A stretch of 18,281 bases of DNA from Gemmataceae bacterium (lineage in GTDB: Bacteria; Planctomycetota; Planctomycetia; Gemmatales; Gemmataceae): the NCBI GenBank assembly GCA_020847555.1, contig JADLBT010000043.1, forward strand, positions 1-18,281, written 5' to 3'. This document shows, piece by piece, positions 6,687 through 14,771 of this stretch (the stretch's first letter is position 1; each line of letters begins with the position of its first letter). Both the position numbers and the translations under genes were made by a program. A model generated the notes under the pieces. It saw only the letters and a program-made list of their open reading frames with translations. It did not search any database and was not told where the DNA came from.

Positions 6687-8612
6687 ATGTCATCCCATTA
6701 CGTCCCGCACACCAAGATCCCCACCCTCGGCTTCCCCACCAGCTCGCAGGCATCGCGCCACGTGGCGCTGATGATCGAAAGCCTCATCCGTCAGAACAAC
6801 TCCGCCAACCGTCCGACGGTCCTCGGTCTGGCGACCGGCTCGACCCCGGTCGGGCTGTACCGCGAGCTGATCCGGCTGCACAAGGAGGCGGGCCTGGATT
6901 TCTCCCGCGTCATCACGTTCAACCTCGACGAATACTTCCCGATGCCGCCGGACAACTCCCACAGCTACCACCTGTGGATGCACGAGACGTTCTTCAACCA
7001 TGTGAACATCTTGCCGCAGAACATCCACATTCCGGACGGGACCATCGACGCGGCCGAGGCCGAGGATTACTGCGCCCGCTACGAGCAGCTGATCCGGCGC
7101 GCGGGCGGGATCGACCTGCAGATCCTCGGCATCGGCCGAACCGGACATGTCGGCTTCAACGAGCCCGGCTCGACCCGCCACAGTCGGACCCGGCTGGCCA
7201 CCCTCGACCCGGTCACGCGGCGCGACGCCGCGTCCGGGTTCTTCGGCGAGCAGAAGGTTCCGCACCAGGCGCTGACGATGGGGGTTGGAACGATCCTGGA
7301 GGCGCGGAAGGTCGCCATCATGGCGTTCGGCGAGCACAAGGCGCCGATCGTTCAGAAGGCGGTCGAGGGCGAGATGACCGACGCCATCGCCGCCAGCTTC
7401 CTGCAGAAGCACAACGACACGACGTTCCTGCTCGACCAGGCGGCCGCCGGCCACCTGACCCCGGTCCGCCGGCCGTGGGTGATCGGGGCGGTGAACTGGA
7501 CCCCGGCCCTGATCCGCCGGGCCGTCACCTGGCTGAGCCTGAAGGTCGGCAAGGCGCTGCTCAAGCTCGACGACGACGATTTCCGCGAGCACGAGCTGTA
7601 CGAGTTGCTCCGCGAGCACGGACCAGCCGAGCGCCTCGGCCGCCGGGTGTTCGACGAGATGATGGGGACGATCTGCACCCAGCCCGGTCGGGTGAAGAGT
7701 GCGGACTGGGGCGTGGGGACCGGGGAGAGGCCCGGCTCGGCCCCGCTCGCCGCTCCCCACGCCCCCCCCATTCTCGTGTTCAGCCCGCATCCGGACGACG
7801 ACGTCATCAGCATGGGTGGGACGCTCATCCAGCTGGTCGAGCAGGGCCACACGGTCCACATCGCCTACATGACGAACGGAAACATCGCCGTCTTCGACCA
7901 CGACGCCTGGCGGTTCGCCGACTTCGTGGTCGAGTTCAATCGGCTGTTCGCCATCGACGAGCAGCACACCGAGGCGGTCAAGGAACGGGTGATGGCGTTC
8001 CTGCGGGAGAAGAAACCGGGCCAGTCGGACACGGAGGATCTGCTCGGGATCAAGAAGCTGATCCGCGCGACCGAGGCGCGGGCGGCGGCGCTGGCGTGCG
8101 GCATCCCGCCGGAGCAACTCGAGTTCATGGACCTGCGTTTTTACCGGACCGGCACGATCGCCAAGGCGCCGATCCACCCGCAGGACATCCGCGACATTGT
8201 GGCGTTGCTCCAGCGACTGCAGCCGGCTCAAATATATATCGCGGGAGAGATGTCAGACCCGCACGGCACCCACCGGGTCTGTGCCGACGCTGTTTTCCGG
8301 GCGGTCAAGGAGGTGCGCGAGCTGGGCCAGCACTTCGAGGTCTGGCTCTATCGCGGCGCCTGGGAGGAGTGGGAACCGCACGAGATCGAGCGCGTCGTGC
8401 CGCTGTCCCCGGACGACCTGGAGCGCAAGAAGCACGCCATCTTCCGCCACCAGTCGCAGAAGGACCGGGCCATGTTTCCCGGCGGGACGGACCGCCGCGA
8501 GTTCTGGCAGCGGGCCGAGGACCGCAACCGCGACACGGCGAAGCTGTACGACCGCCTGGGACTGCCGGAATTTTATGCCTTGGAGGGCTTCGTACAATGG
8601 AAAGGAGATTGA
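6687..8612 (+). CDS. nagB: NagB-PIG-L fusion: glucosamine-6-phosphate deaminase domain plus LmbE-like deacetylase domain
   Basis: 641 residues. Residues about 10-335 are a NagB-type domain, which converts glucosamine 6-phosphate to fructose 6-phosphate and ammonia: [12 protein letters not shown] (47-58), FNLDEY with D81 as the enolising base, [15 protein letters not shown] (148-162) with the ring-opening H154 and E159, and the phosphate-site region SRTRLATL. Where E. coli NagB has Asp next to the catalytic His (NDGH), this has RTGH; my recollection is that the large fused NagB proteins of Bacteroidetes are similar. Residues about 362-640 are a PIG-L/LmbE Zn-dependent deacetylase domain, with SPHPDDD (366-372) and DPHGTHR (524-530) as metal ligands. 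The Pro/Gly/Ala linker at 340-361 is encoded by a heptamer-like tract. Proteins of about 640 residues with this order are known, so the fusion is not a frameshift. No ribosome site is visible. Substrate of the PIG-L half is unknown; an N-acetyl amino sugar is likely. Confidence 0.92.
   Translation: MSSHYVPHTKIPTLGFPTSSQASRHVALMIESLIRQNNSANRPTVLGLATGSTPVGLYRELIRLHKEAGLDFSRVITFNLDEYFPMPPDNSHSYHLWMHETFFNHVNILPQNIHIPDGTIDAAEAEDYCARYEQLIRRAGGIDLQILGIGRTGHVGFNEPGSTRHSRTRLATLDPVTRRDAASGFFGEQKVPHQALTMGVGTILEARKVAIMAFGEHKAPIVQKAVEGEMTDAIAASFLQKHNDTTFLLDQAAAGHLTPVRRPWVIGAVNWTPALIRRAVTWLSLKVGKALLKLDDDDFREHELYELLREHGPAERLGRRVFDEMMGTICTQPGRVKSADWGVGTGERPGSAPLAAPHAPPILVFSPHPDDDVISMGGTLIQLVEQGHTVHIAYMTNGNIAVFDHDAWRFADFVVEFNRLFAIDEQHTEAVKERVMAFLREKKPGQSDTEDLLGIKKLIRATEARAAALACGIPPEQLEFMDLRFYRTGTIAKAPIHPQDIRDIVALLQRLQPAQIYIAGEMSDPHGTHRVCADAVFRAVKEVRELGQHFEVWLYRGAWEEWEPHEIERVVPLSPDDLERKKHAIFRHQSQKDRAMFPGGTDRREFWQRAEDRNRDTAKLYDRLGLPEFYALEGFVQWKGD
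7708..7728. repeat. Heptamer-like tract inside the NagB-PIG-L linker
   Basis: Three consecutive seven-base units beginning GGGG (GGGGCGT, GGGGACC, GGGGAGA) encode the linker between the two enzyme domains. Same period and G4 core as the intergenic tracts at 6576, 6662 and 8618. Confidence 0.45.
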
Positions 8613-8790
8613 GAGGAGGGGTCAGGGGTCAGGGGTGAAAGAAGGAATGGCTTGTCCTTCGTTCCTCGTCCCTCCCCGCGGGGGGTGCCGCTGCGGCGTC
8701 ATTTCCCTTCAGCCATCCTCTCTCGATTTCCGACGTATGATTAAGTTGGAAGGATCGAGGGCCTCCAGACCCTGAAGGGGGGAACGAGCG
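8613..8790. other. 178-bp intergenic region before the DUF2203 gene
   Basis: Starts with three heptamer units (GGGGTCA 8618-8624, GGGGTCA 8625-8631, GGGGTGA 8632-8638), then a small hairpin (GAAGGA 8641-8646 with TCCTTC 8655-8660) that may help end the upstream transcript. A lone TATGAT (8736-8741) could be a -10 box, without a recognisable -35. Confidence 0.5.
8618..8638. repeat. GGGGTCA heptamer tract after the NagB-PIG-L gene
   Basis: Two perfect GGGGTCA units and one GGGGTGA, beginning 6 bp after the stop codon. The best conserved member of the heptamer set in this window. Confidence 0.65.
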
Positions 8791-9279
8791 ATGAGCGGCT
8801 TCCCTGGCAACACGGCGTCCAACGCCTCCGAACGACCCGAGCGGCGGGAGCCGGCGATGAGCCTGGCGACTGCCCGGCGCATGCTACCCCTGGTGCAGCG
8901 CATCATCGAGGACATCCTGGCGGACCGAAAGGCTCTGGTTCGTCTTCAGCCGGAGCAGGAGCGCCTCGACCGCCACCGCCGGGATCTGAGCTGGCCCGAG
9001 CGCCAGCGCCGCTACCAGGTGCGGGACGAGATCGCGGCCCTGGAGCGCCGCCTGCAGGAAGCCGGTTCCGAACTGCAGTCCCTGTCCCTGTCTCTGCTTG
9101 AGCCGGTCGCGGGGCGCGTCGGTTTCCCGACCATCGTCAACGACCGCCGGGCGTACTTCTCGTGGCGCCCCGGCGAGGAAACGATCCGTTCCTGGCACTT
9201 CGCCGAGGAGACGGCATGCCGGCCGATCCCGCCGTCCTGGCTCAAGGTCAGCGATATCAGCCTGACCGGCAAAAGCTGA
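8791..9279 (+). CDS. DUF2203 family protein
   Basis: 162 residues, ATG at 8791 with AAGGGGGGA about 7 nt upstream. A later Met at residue 23 ([13 protein letters not shown]) is where the family homology begins, so the first 22 residues may be a lineage-specific extension or untranslated. Residues 24-103 are a charged helical/coiled-coil region ([15 protein letters not shown], then [20 protein letters not shown]). Residues 108-150 carry the DUF2203 hallmark: [26 protein letters not shown] and RPIPPSW. The family is widespread in bacteria and its function is unknown. No signal peptide or membrane segment; cytoplasmic. It has its own ribosome site and terminator, so it is likely monocistronic. 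Confidence 0.88.
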   Translation: MSGFPGNTASNASERPERREPAMSLATARRMLPLVQRIIEDILADRKALVRLQPEQERLDRHRRDLSWPERQRRYQVRDEIAALERRLQEAGSELQSLSLSLLEPVAGRVGFPTIVNDRRAYFSWRPGEETIRSWHFAEETACRPIPPSWLKVSDISLTGKS

Positions 9280-9312
9280 CCGCAGGGTATTATTCCTTCA
9301 GTTGTTATTCCC

Positions 9313-9348
9313 ACCGGCCTGGGCCATCCCCGGGCCGGTTTCGTTTCC
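9313..9348 (+). terminator. Intrinsic terminator of the DUF2203 gene
   Basis: Eleven-bp stem pairing 9313-9323 (ACCGGCCTGGG) with 9329-9339, including one T-G wobble and a 5-nt loop, followed by TTTCGTTTCC. It lies 34 bp after the stop codon. Stem strength and U-rich tail fit a rho-independent terminator well. Confidence 0.8.
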
Positions 9349-9487
9349 TCTCCCCTCCAGGTCGCCCGGCCCCCGCTGCTGCCCATCTCTGCCCATCCAT
9401 GTACAAAACCCGTATCTCTCCCGAGAGGACCATCAGGATCCCGGTTCGCTCGCGGGGCGTATCGCGGTCTCCACGGGGAACAACGAC

Positions 9488-12145
9488 GTGCCTGCGCAGA
9501 CGCCAACCAATGCCGAACAGCAACGCCTGGAAGAAGATCGCCTGGGGCAGCAGCCGTGGCGGCGCTGGGGGCCGTACCTGAGCGAGCGCCAGTGGGGGAC
9601 GGTCCGCGAGGACTACAGTCCCGACGGCGATGCGTGGAACTATTTTCCCCACGCGCACGCCCGCAGCCGCGCGTACCGCTGGGGCGAGGACGGCCTGGCC
9701 GGGATCAGCGACGAGCAGCAACGCCTGTGCCTGGCGCTGGCGCTGTGGAACGGCAAGGATCCGATCCTGAAGGAGCGGCTGTTCGGCCTGACCAACGGCC
9801 AGGGCAACCACGGCGAGGACGTCAAGGAACTCTACTACTACCTCGACGCCACGCCGACACACGCTTATCTGAAGCTGCTCTACAAGTATCCGCAGCACGA
9901 GTTCCCTTACGCGCGCCTGATCGAGGAAAACGCCCGCCGCAGCCGGAACGAGCCCGAGTTCGAGCTGCTCGATACCGGCATCTTCGACGACAACCGCTAC
10001 TTCGACGTGTTCGTTGAGTACGCCAAGGCCGGACCCGACGACCTGCTGATGCGCGCCACCGCCCACAACCGCGGCCCGGACAACGCGGTCTTGCACGTCC
10101 TCCCGCAGTTGTGGTTCCGCAACACGTGGTCGTGGAAGCGTGACGTTCCCAGGCCGCGCCTCGCGGCGGCCGGACCTGCGACGGTCGAGGCGACTCACGC
10201 CGAACTCGGCCGGTACGTCCTGCACGCGGACGGTGCGCCGGAGTTGCTCTGCTGCGACAACGACACGAACACGCTTCGTCTGTACGGCGTCAAGGGCGCC
10301 GGCCACTTCAAGGATGCGTTCCACCACGCGATCGTTTCCGGCCAGCGCGAGGCCGTGAACCCGACGCGGACCGGCACGAAGGCGGGGTTCCACTACACGC
10401 TCACGGTGCCGGCGGGCGGTTCGGTCGGCGTGCGCCTGCGGCTGACCGAATCGGCAGCGAGCGCGCCGTTCGCGGACTTCGATTCGATTCTCGACCAGCG
10501 TCAGCGCGAGGCCGACGCCTTCTACGCGGACCTGCAGGCCGGCATTGCCGACGCGGACAGCCGGGCGGTACAGCGGCAGGCGCTCGCCGGCCTCATCTGG
10601 AGCCGGCAGTTCTATTACCTCAACATGCGCGAGTGGCGGCGTGGCGACCCGGCCCAGCCGCCCCCGCCGCCGGGACGCAACCGTAACCGCGACTGGCAGC
10701 ACCTCAACAACGCCGACGTTCTGACGATGCCGGACAAGTGGGAGTATCCGTACTACTGCGCGTGGGACTCGGCGTTCCAGTGCGTCGCCCTCGCCCGGAT
10801 CGACCCGGAGTGGGCGAAGCGCGAGCTGGTGCTGCTGGTGCGCGAGTGGTACATGCACCCCAACGGCCAGCTGCCGGCCTACGAGTGGAACTTCTCCGAC
10901 GTCAATCCGCCGGTCCACGCCTGGGCGGCCTACCGCGTCTTTCAGATCGAACGCAAGGGGCGCGGGGACGCCGGCGACCTGCCGTTCCTCGAGCGCGTCT
11001 TCCACAAGCTGCTGCTGAACTTTACCTGGTGGGTGAACCGCAAGGACGAGCAGGACCGCAACATCTTCCAGGGCGGGTTTCTTGGGCTGGACAACATCGG
11101 CGTGTTCGACCGCAGCGCGCCGCTGCCGACCGGCGAGTTCATCAGCCAGGCGGACGGGACCAGCTGGATGGCGATGTACTGCCTGAACCTGATGCGCATC
11201 GCGCTGGAGCTGGCGCTGCACAACCCCGTCTACGAGGACATCGCGACCAAGTTCTTCGAGCACTTTTTGAGCATCGCCGAGGCGATGACCCACATGGGCG
11301 GGGGTGGGGACGGCGACGGCGTCGGTGTCGGTCTGTGGGACGAGGCCGACCCGTTCTACTACGACCAGCTGAACCTGCCGAGCGGCCGGCTGATCGAGTT
11401 AAAGGTCCGGTCGCTGGTCGGGCTGATCCCGCTGTTCGCGGTCGAGACGCTGGATCAGCAGGCGCTGGACCGCTTGCCGGACTTCAAGCTGCGGCTGGAG
11501 TGGTTCCTCAACCATCGGCCCGATCTGGCCGCCCTGGTGTCGAGCTGGGAAGTTCCCGGGTGCGGCGAGCGGCGTCTCCTCTCGCTGCTGCGCGGGCACC
11601 GCATGAAGCAACTGCTCAAGCGCATGCTCGACGAGACGGAATTCCTGTCCGACCACGGTGTGCGCGCACTGTCGCGCCAGTACCGGGACCACCCCTACAC
11701 GTGCTGGGTCGGCGGGACGGCCCACACGGTCCGTTACCAGCCGGCCGAGTCCGACTCCGGTCTGTTCGGCGGCAACTCGAACTGGCGCGGGCCGGTCTGG
11801 TGTCCGGTCAACTTCCTGCTGATCGAGTCGCTGCAGAAGTTCCACTACTACTACAGCGACGACTTCAAGGTTGAGTGCCCGACCGGGTCGGGCCGGCACC
11901 TGACGCTCCTGGAGGTGGCGGACGAGCTGTCGCGCCGGGTGGTGCGCCTCTTCCTGCGCGGCGCCGACGGCCGGCGGCCGGTATTCGGGCGGCACGAGAA
12001 GCTGCAGACCGACCCGCACTTCCGCGATTACCTCCTGTTCCACGAGTACTTCGACGGCGACAACGGCCGGGGCGCCGGCGCGGCGCACCAGACCGGGTGG
12101 ACAGCGCTCGTCGCGCAGCTGCTGCAGCCGCGCCGGCCGGAATAA
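9488..12145 (+). CDS. GH63/MGH1-like glycoside hydrolase (glucosidase family)
   Basis: 885 residues from a GTG at 9488 with GGGGA 8 nt upstream. The open frame reaches back to 9302, but that would pass through the terminator at 9313-9348 and gives a non-homologous Pro-rich N-terminus; no in-frame ATG lies between. The N-terminal signature [20 protein letters not shown] and [20 protein letters not shown] is typical of large bacterial GH63-like glucosidases. The (alpha/alpha)6 catalytic part shows [10 protein letters not shown] with D427 as likely general acid, NWRGPVW (765-771), and [21 protein letters not shown] with E853 as likely base. These roles are assigned by analogy with GH63 enzymes such as YgjK. 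No signal peptide, so cytoplasmic. Substrate is probably an alpha-glucoside, mannosylglycerate-like or similar compatible solute or oligosaccharide; not resolved. Confidence 0.9.
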   Translation: MPAQTPTNAEQQRLEEDRLGQQPWRRWGPYLSERQWGTVREDYSPDGDAWNYFPHAHARSRAYRWGEDGLAGISDEQQRLCLALALWNGKDPILKERLFGLTNGQGNHGEDVKELYYYLDATPTHAYLKLLYKYPQHEFPYARLIEENARRSRNEPEFELLDTGIFDDNRYFDVFVEYAKAGPDDLLMRATAHNRGPDNAVLHVLPQLWFRNTWSWKRDVPRPRLAAAGPATVEATHAELGRYVLHADGAPELLCCDNDTNTLRLYGVKGAGHFKDAFHHAIVSGQREAVNPTRTGTKAGFHYTLTVPAGGSVGVRLRLTESAASAPFADFDSILDQRQREADAFYADLQAGIADADSRAVQRQALAGLIWSRQFYYLNMREWRRGDPAQPPPPPGRNRNRDWQHLNNADVLTMPDKWEYPYYCAWDSAFQCVALARIDPEWAKRELVLLVREWYMHPNGQLPAYEWNFSDVNPPVHAWAAYRVFQIERKGRGDAGDLPFLERVFHKLLLNFTWWVNRKDEQDRNIFQGGFLGLDNIGVFDRSAPLPTGEFISQADGTSWMAMYCLNLMRIALELALHNPVYEDIATKFFEHFLSIAEAMTHMGGGGDGDGVGVGLWDEADPFYYDQLNLPSGRLIELKVRSLVGLIPLFAVETLDQQALDRLPDFKLRLEWFLNHRPDLAALVSSWEVPGCGERRLLSLLRGHRMKQLLKRMLDETEFLSDHGVRALSRQYRDHPYTCWVGGTAHTVRYQPAESDSGLFGGNSNWRGPVWCPVNFLLIESLQKFHYYYSDDFKVECPTGSGRHLTLLEVADELSRRVVRLFLRGADGRRPVFGRHEKLQTDPHFRDYLLFHEYFDGDNGRGAGAAHQTGWTALVAQLLQPRRPE

Positions 12146-12182
12146 TGCAAGGGCAAGGAACCTGACGTGCAAAGGTTTTTGT

Positions 12183-12223
12183 AAAGCCCACGGGTAGCGT
12201 CCCGTGAGGCAAGTCTCCAGCGC
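12183..12223. repeat. CCACGGG palindromic repeat, copy 1
   Basis: Forty-one bases with 35 identities to 13762-13802. The core is CCACGGG (12188-12194), a 6-base loop, CCCGTGA (12201-12207), followed by a shared CAAGTCTCCAGC segment. It lies 38 bp after the glycosidase stop and could act as a terminator, but lacks a U tract. Confidence 0.6.
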
Positions 12224-12329
12224 TTCCCCCGCGAGGCGCCACTCGTGGGCTGCGCACGCCAACTCCCCAGCCCTCCGGGACGCGACCGCCGGCCTTTCTC
12301 CCGTTCTCCAGGCCCGAGGCGAAATCTTC

Positions 12330-12358
12330 TTGTCCACGCGCCCGGCCTGAGGTATAAA
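12330..12358 (+). promoter_or_regulatory. Sigma70-type promoter for the CVNC peptide and VKOR genes
   Basis: TTGTCC (12330-12335), 17-bp spacer, TATAAA (12353-12358): 4/6 and 5/6 matches with ideal spacing in a very GC-rich context. Predicted start near 12365, inside the dyad at 12361-12374. Confidence 0.55.
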
Positions 12359-12360
12359 CG

Positions 12361-12374
12361 AACGTGTTCACGTT
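12361..12374. promoter_or_regulatory. Operator-like dyad at the predicted transcription start
   Basis: AACGTG, TT, CACGTT: a perfect 6-bp inverted repeat with a 2-bp centre, beginning 2 bp after the -10 box. Position suggests a repressor site. The regulator is not in the window. Confidence 0.4.
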
Positions 12375-12449
12375 GTCGGAACAGCACCCCCAAACGGACC
12401 AGGCGTTCCCCGATAACTTGCGGATCCGGCACCCTGGCAGGAGAACTCG

Positions 12450-12644
12450 ATGGCCCGCATGCTCCTCATCACCGTCTTCGGCGCCGTGGCTCTCATCGCC
12501 TTCTTCCTGATCATGAAGCCGAATCAGAAGGCCGACGCCAACCCCAACCCGAATCCCCCGCAAACGGCGGCCCAGTCCTCCAGCAACCAGCCCCTCGTAC
12601 CCCGATCGACCGGGTGCGTGAACTGCGACCTCAAAACCCCCTGA
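12450..12644 (+). CDS. Small membrane-anchored protein with C-terminal CVNC motif
   Basis: 64 residues; AGGAGA lies 6 nt before the ATG at 12450. Residues 4-22 (MLLITVFGAVALIAFFLIM) form one hydrophobic segment, a signal anchor or uncleaved signal. A Pro/Asn/Ser/Gln-rich linker follows (24-52) and the protein ends GCVNCDLKTP, with C56 and C59 as a CxxC pair 5 residues from the end. By charge the C-terminus could face either side; an exported linker of this composition favours outside. It lies directly upstream of the VKOR-Trx gene (103-bp gap) and behind the same promoter candidate, which suggests a redox link. No family was recognised. The ribosome site and promoter support it as a real gene. 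Confidence 0.7.
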   Translation: MARMLLITVFGAVALIAFFLIMKPNQKADANPNPNPPQTAAQSSSNQPLVPRSTGCVNCDLKTP

Positions 12645-12681
12645 GCGTCTCGTAGCGCCCGTGACCGCCGCCCGACGACCG

Positions 12682-12700
12682 CCACGGGCCGACGGCCCGC
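12682..12700. repeat. Degenerate CCACGGG hairpin between the CVNC peptide and VKOR genes
   Basis: CCACGGGCC followed by GGCCCG; stem CGGGCC (12685-12690) with GGCCCG (12694-12699) and a 3-nt loop. It resembles the core of the 13762-13802 repeat with one extra base. In this position it might attenuate read-through between the two genes. Confidence 0.35.
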
Positions 12701-12747
12701 GAAGGTCTGACCGCTTCGGGCCACCCTTCCCTGCACCGCCGCGCGCC

Positions 12748-13740
12748 ATGTCCATCAAGTTGCTGGTCCTGCGGTTGGTGTCGGTGGTCGGGCTCGCGGT
12801 CAGCTCGGCCAGCCTGGTCGATCACCTGCAACTCTCCCCCGTCTTCTGTGGCTTCGACGCCGACTGCGGCGAGGTGACCCGATCGTCGTTCGGGAGCCTC
12901 GCCGGGGTGCCGCTGCCGGTGTTCGGGATCGTCGCGTTCGGCCTGTTCCTCGTCGTCACCCTGTTCCCGGACCGCCCGATCGGCCGGTTGATCGGCCCGC
13001 TGGCCATCCTGGCCGGGACGACCGGCGCGACGCTGCTCCTGATCCAGGCCGTCGTCCTCGAACAGTATTGCCGGCTGTGCCTCATCGCGGACGCCTGCGG
13101 ACTGTGCCTGGCCCTCATCTACCTGATCGACCCGCGCCCCGCGACCGGCGGGCCGGGCCGGGCCGGGCGCTGGCTGTGGGTCGGGTTGGCGGTCGTGGCG
13201 CTGGCCGCCCCGCTCGCGTGGGGTTGGGCGAACCCGCCCCCGCCCGTACCGGAGGCGGCGCGGGCGTACTGGATCCCGGGCAAGATCAACGTCGTCCTGG
13301 TCACCGACTTCGACTGCGCCTCCTGCCGCCAGACGCACCCGGCCCTGCGCGCGGCGCTGCAGGAGTACGCCGGCCGGGTGCATTTCGTGCAGCTGGTCCT
13401 GCCATTGCCGCAGACGGCGCACGGCCGGCCGGCGGCCCGCGCCTGGCGGTGCGCCCGGTCGCAGGGCAAGGGAGACGCGATGGCGGAAGCTCTGTTCGCC
13501 GCGAAGGATCTTTCCCCCGCCGGGTGCGAGAAGATGGCGGCCCAGCTAGGTCTTGATCTGGAGCGCTTCCGCAAGTGCGTCGCCGACTCGGCCACGGAGG
13601 CCGCGCTGGACGAGCACGCCTGGGTGCGTGAGTCGGGGGTGAAGGGGCTGCCGGTGCTGTGGATCCAGGAGCAGACGCTCGTCGGCGTCCAGAACCAGCA
13701 GTCGATCCGCGCTGCCCTGCAGCGCGCCGCGGCCCAGTAA
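12748..13740 (+). CDS. VKOR-thioredoxin fusion, disulfide bond formation enzyme
   Basis: 330 residues from the ATG at 12748; the frame extends upstream to a GTG at 12661, but those residues are Arg/Pro-rich and non-homologous. No good ribosome site is seen. Four transmembrane helices (about 4-25, 56-73, 80-102, 107-128) form the VKOR domain: loop cysteines C34 and C40, the SSFGSLAGVPLPVFG motif (46-60), and the quinone-side active site C108-R-L-C111. A fifth helix (about 141-160) leads to a periplasmic thioredoxin/DsbA-like domain with C190-A-S-C193 (TDFDCASCRQTHP) and a cis-Pro-like GLPVLW near the end. By family knowledge such enzymes oxidise secreted proteins and pass electrons to quinone, replacing DsbA/DsbB. 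The CVNC peptide gene precedes it. Confidence 0.92.
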   Translation: MSIKLLVLRLVSVVGLAVSSASLVDHLQLSPVFCGFDADCGEVTRSSFGSLAGVPLPVFGIVAFGLFLVVTLFPDRPIGRLIGPLAILAGTTGATLLLIQAVVLEQYCRLCLIADACGLCLALIYLIDPRPATGGPGRAGRWLWVGLAVVALAAPLAWGWANPPPPVPEAARAYWIPGKINVVLVTDFDCASCRQTHPALRAALQEYAGRVHFVQLVLPLPQTAHGRPAARAWRCARSQGKGDAMAEALFAAKDLSPAGCEKMAAQLGLDLERFRKCVADSATEAALDEHAWVRESGVKGLPVLWIQEQTLVGVQNQQSIRAALQRAAAQ

Positions 13741-13761
13741 CCAGGACTCCCACCACCAGCC

Positions 13762-13802
13762 AAAGTCCACGGGTGGCGGCCCGTGGGTCAAGTCTCCAGC
13801 AC
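13762..13802. repeat. CCACGGG palindromic repeat, copy 2, between convergent genes
   Basis: Stem CCACGGG (13767-13773) with CCCGTGG (13780-13786) and loop TGGCGG. It sits in the 47-bp gap between the convergent VKOR and moxR genes, a natural place for a bidirectional terminator. The repeat extends across the moxR stop codon: the shared CAAGTCTCCAGC segment encodes the last residues (LET) of MoxR. Confidence 0.65.
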
Positions 13803-14771
13803 CGGGACCGAGGCGAGCGCGTCGGCGACCACGTCGGCTGCCGTCTTGCCCTCGACCTCCGCCTCGGGCCGGACGATCAGCCGGTGGCCGAGGACGCCGA
13901 CCGCGACCGCCTGCACGTCCTCGTGGGTGAAGTAGTGCCGCCCGGCAAGCAGCGCCCGCGCTCGTGCGCAGCGCAGCAGGCACAGCGACGCCCGCGGGCT
14001 GGCGCCGAGGGCCACGTCCGGGTGGCCGCGCGTCGCCTCCGCCAGGTCCACGATGTAGTTGAGCAGTTCCTCCCGGCCGTACACCTCCGCCACCCAGCGC
14101 TGGGCGTCGAGGATCAGGTCGGGCGTGAACACCTCCTCCACCTCGGCCACGGGGCGGCTGTGGAGCTTGAGCATCGCCACCTCGTGTTGCGGGTCCGGGT
14201 AGCCCATCTCGACGCGCAGCAAGAAGCGGTCGAGCTGCGCCTCCGGCAGGCGGTAGACGCCCTCCTGCTCAACCGGGTTCTGCGTCGCCATCACCATGAA
14301 CGGCTGCGGCAGCGGCAGCGTGGTGCCCTCGATCGTCACCTGGTTCTCCTGCATCGCCTCCAGCAAAGCGGCCTGCGTCTTGGCCGGCGCCCGGTTGACC
14401 TCGTCGGCCAGCAGCACCTGGCAAAAGATCGGCCCCTTGCGCAGCTGGAAGTCGTTCGTCTTGCGATCGAAGACGTAGGTGCCGGTGACGTCCGACGGGA
14501 GCAGGTCCGGAGTGAACTGGATGCGCTGGTACTGCGTGCCGAGGGTGCGCGCGAAGGTCTTCGACAGGGTCGTCTTCGCGACGCCCGGCACCCCCTCCAG
14601 GAGGACGTGTCCGCCGGCGAGGAGGGCGAGCAGGAACTGATACGTGACCGGATCCATGCCGACGACGACGCGGCCCACCTCCGCCAGGGTGCGCTCGCGC
14701 AGACCTCGGGCTCGCTCCGCCCACTCGCGCACCATCGCGCCGTCGCTGCCGATGTCCAGCCTGCTCGTCAT
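13788..14771 (-). CDS. moxR: MoxR-family AAA+ ATPase
   Basis: 327 residues, normal family length. The ATG at 14771 overlaps the stop of the DUF4350 gene (ATGA), indicating translational coupling. Walker A is GVPGVAKT (60-67), Walker B is VLLADE (119-124) followed by the MoxR hallmark VNRAPAKTQAALLEAMQE, sensor 1 is ATQNP (162-166), and QLDRF (179-183) and GASPRASL match the arginine-finger and sensor 2 regions. MoxR ATPases are chaperone-like and usually work with a DUF58/VWA partner on membrane or secreted targets. It is last in a three-gene operon with DUF4129 and DUF4350 membrane proteins. The usual DUF58 gene, normally next to moxR, is not here. The last residues fall within a repeat copy. 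Confidence 0.95.
   Translation of the reverse strand: MTSRLDIGSDGAMVREWAERARGLRERTLAEVGRVVVGMDPVTYQFLLALLAGGHVLLEGVPGVAKTTLSKTFARTLGTQYQRIQFTPDLLPSDVTGTYVFDRKTNDFQLRKGPIFCQVLLADEVNRAPAKTQAALLEAMQENQVTIEGTTLPLPQPFMVMATQNPVEQEGVYRLPEAQLDRFLLRVEMGYPDPQHEVAMLKLHSRPVAEVEEVFTPDLILDAQRWVAEVYGREELLNYIVDLAEATRGHPDVALGASPRASLCLLRCARARALLAGRHYFTHEDVQAVAVGVLGHRLIVRPEAEVEGKTAADVVADALASVPVLET

Larger units (their letters stand above)
12146..12449. other. 304-bp intergenic region between the glycosidase and the CVNC peptide gene
   Basis: Contains a palindromic repeat copy (12183-12223) just after the glycosidase gene, then about 100 bp with no recognisable feature, then the promoter and dyad described separately and a leader of about 85 nt. 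No coding sequence was recognised. Confidence 0.6.

Noticed and set aside
6690..8231. 513-codon minus-strand frame opposite NagB-PIG-L
   Set aside because: Antisense shadow; the plus strand carries all catalytic motifs.
9302..9487. N-terminal extension of the glycosidase to 9302
   Set aside because: It would translate through the DUF2203 terminator and adds a Pro-rich stretch absent from the family; GTG at 9488 fits homology and ribosome site.
9305..11293. 662-codon minus-strand frame opposite the glycosidase
   Set aside because: Val/Arg-rich shadow with no recognisable domain.
12661..12747. N-terminal extension of VKOR-Trx from GTG 12661
   Set aside because: Arg/Pro-rich, overlaps a hairpin, and family homology with the first membrane helix starts at the ATG at 12748.
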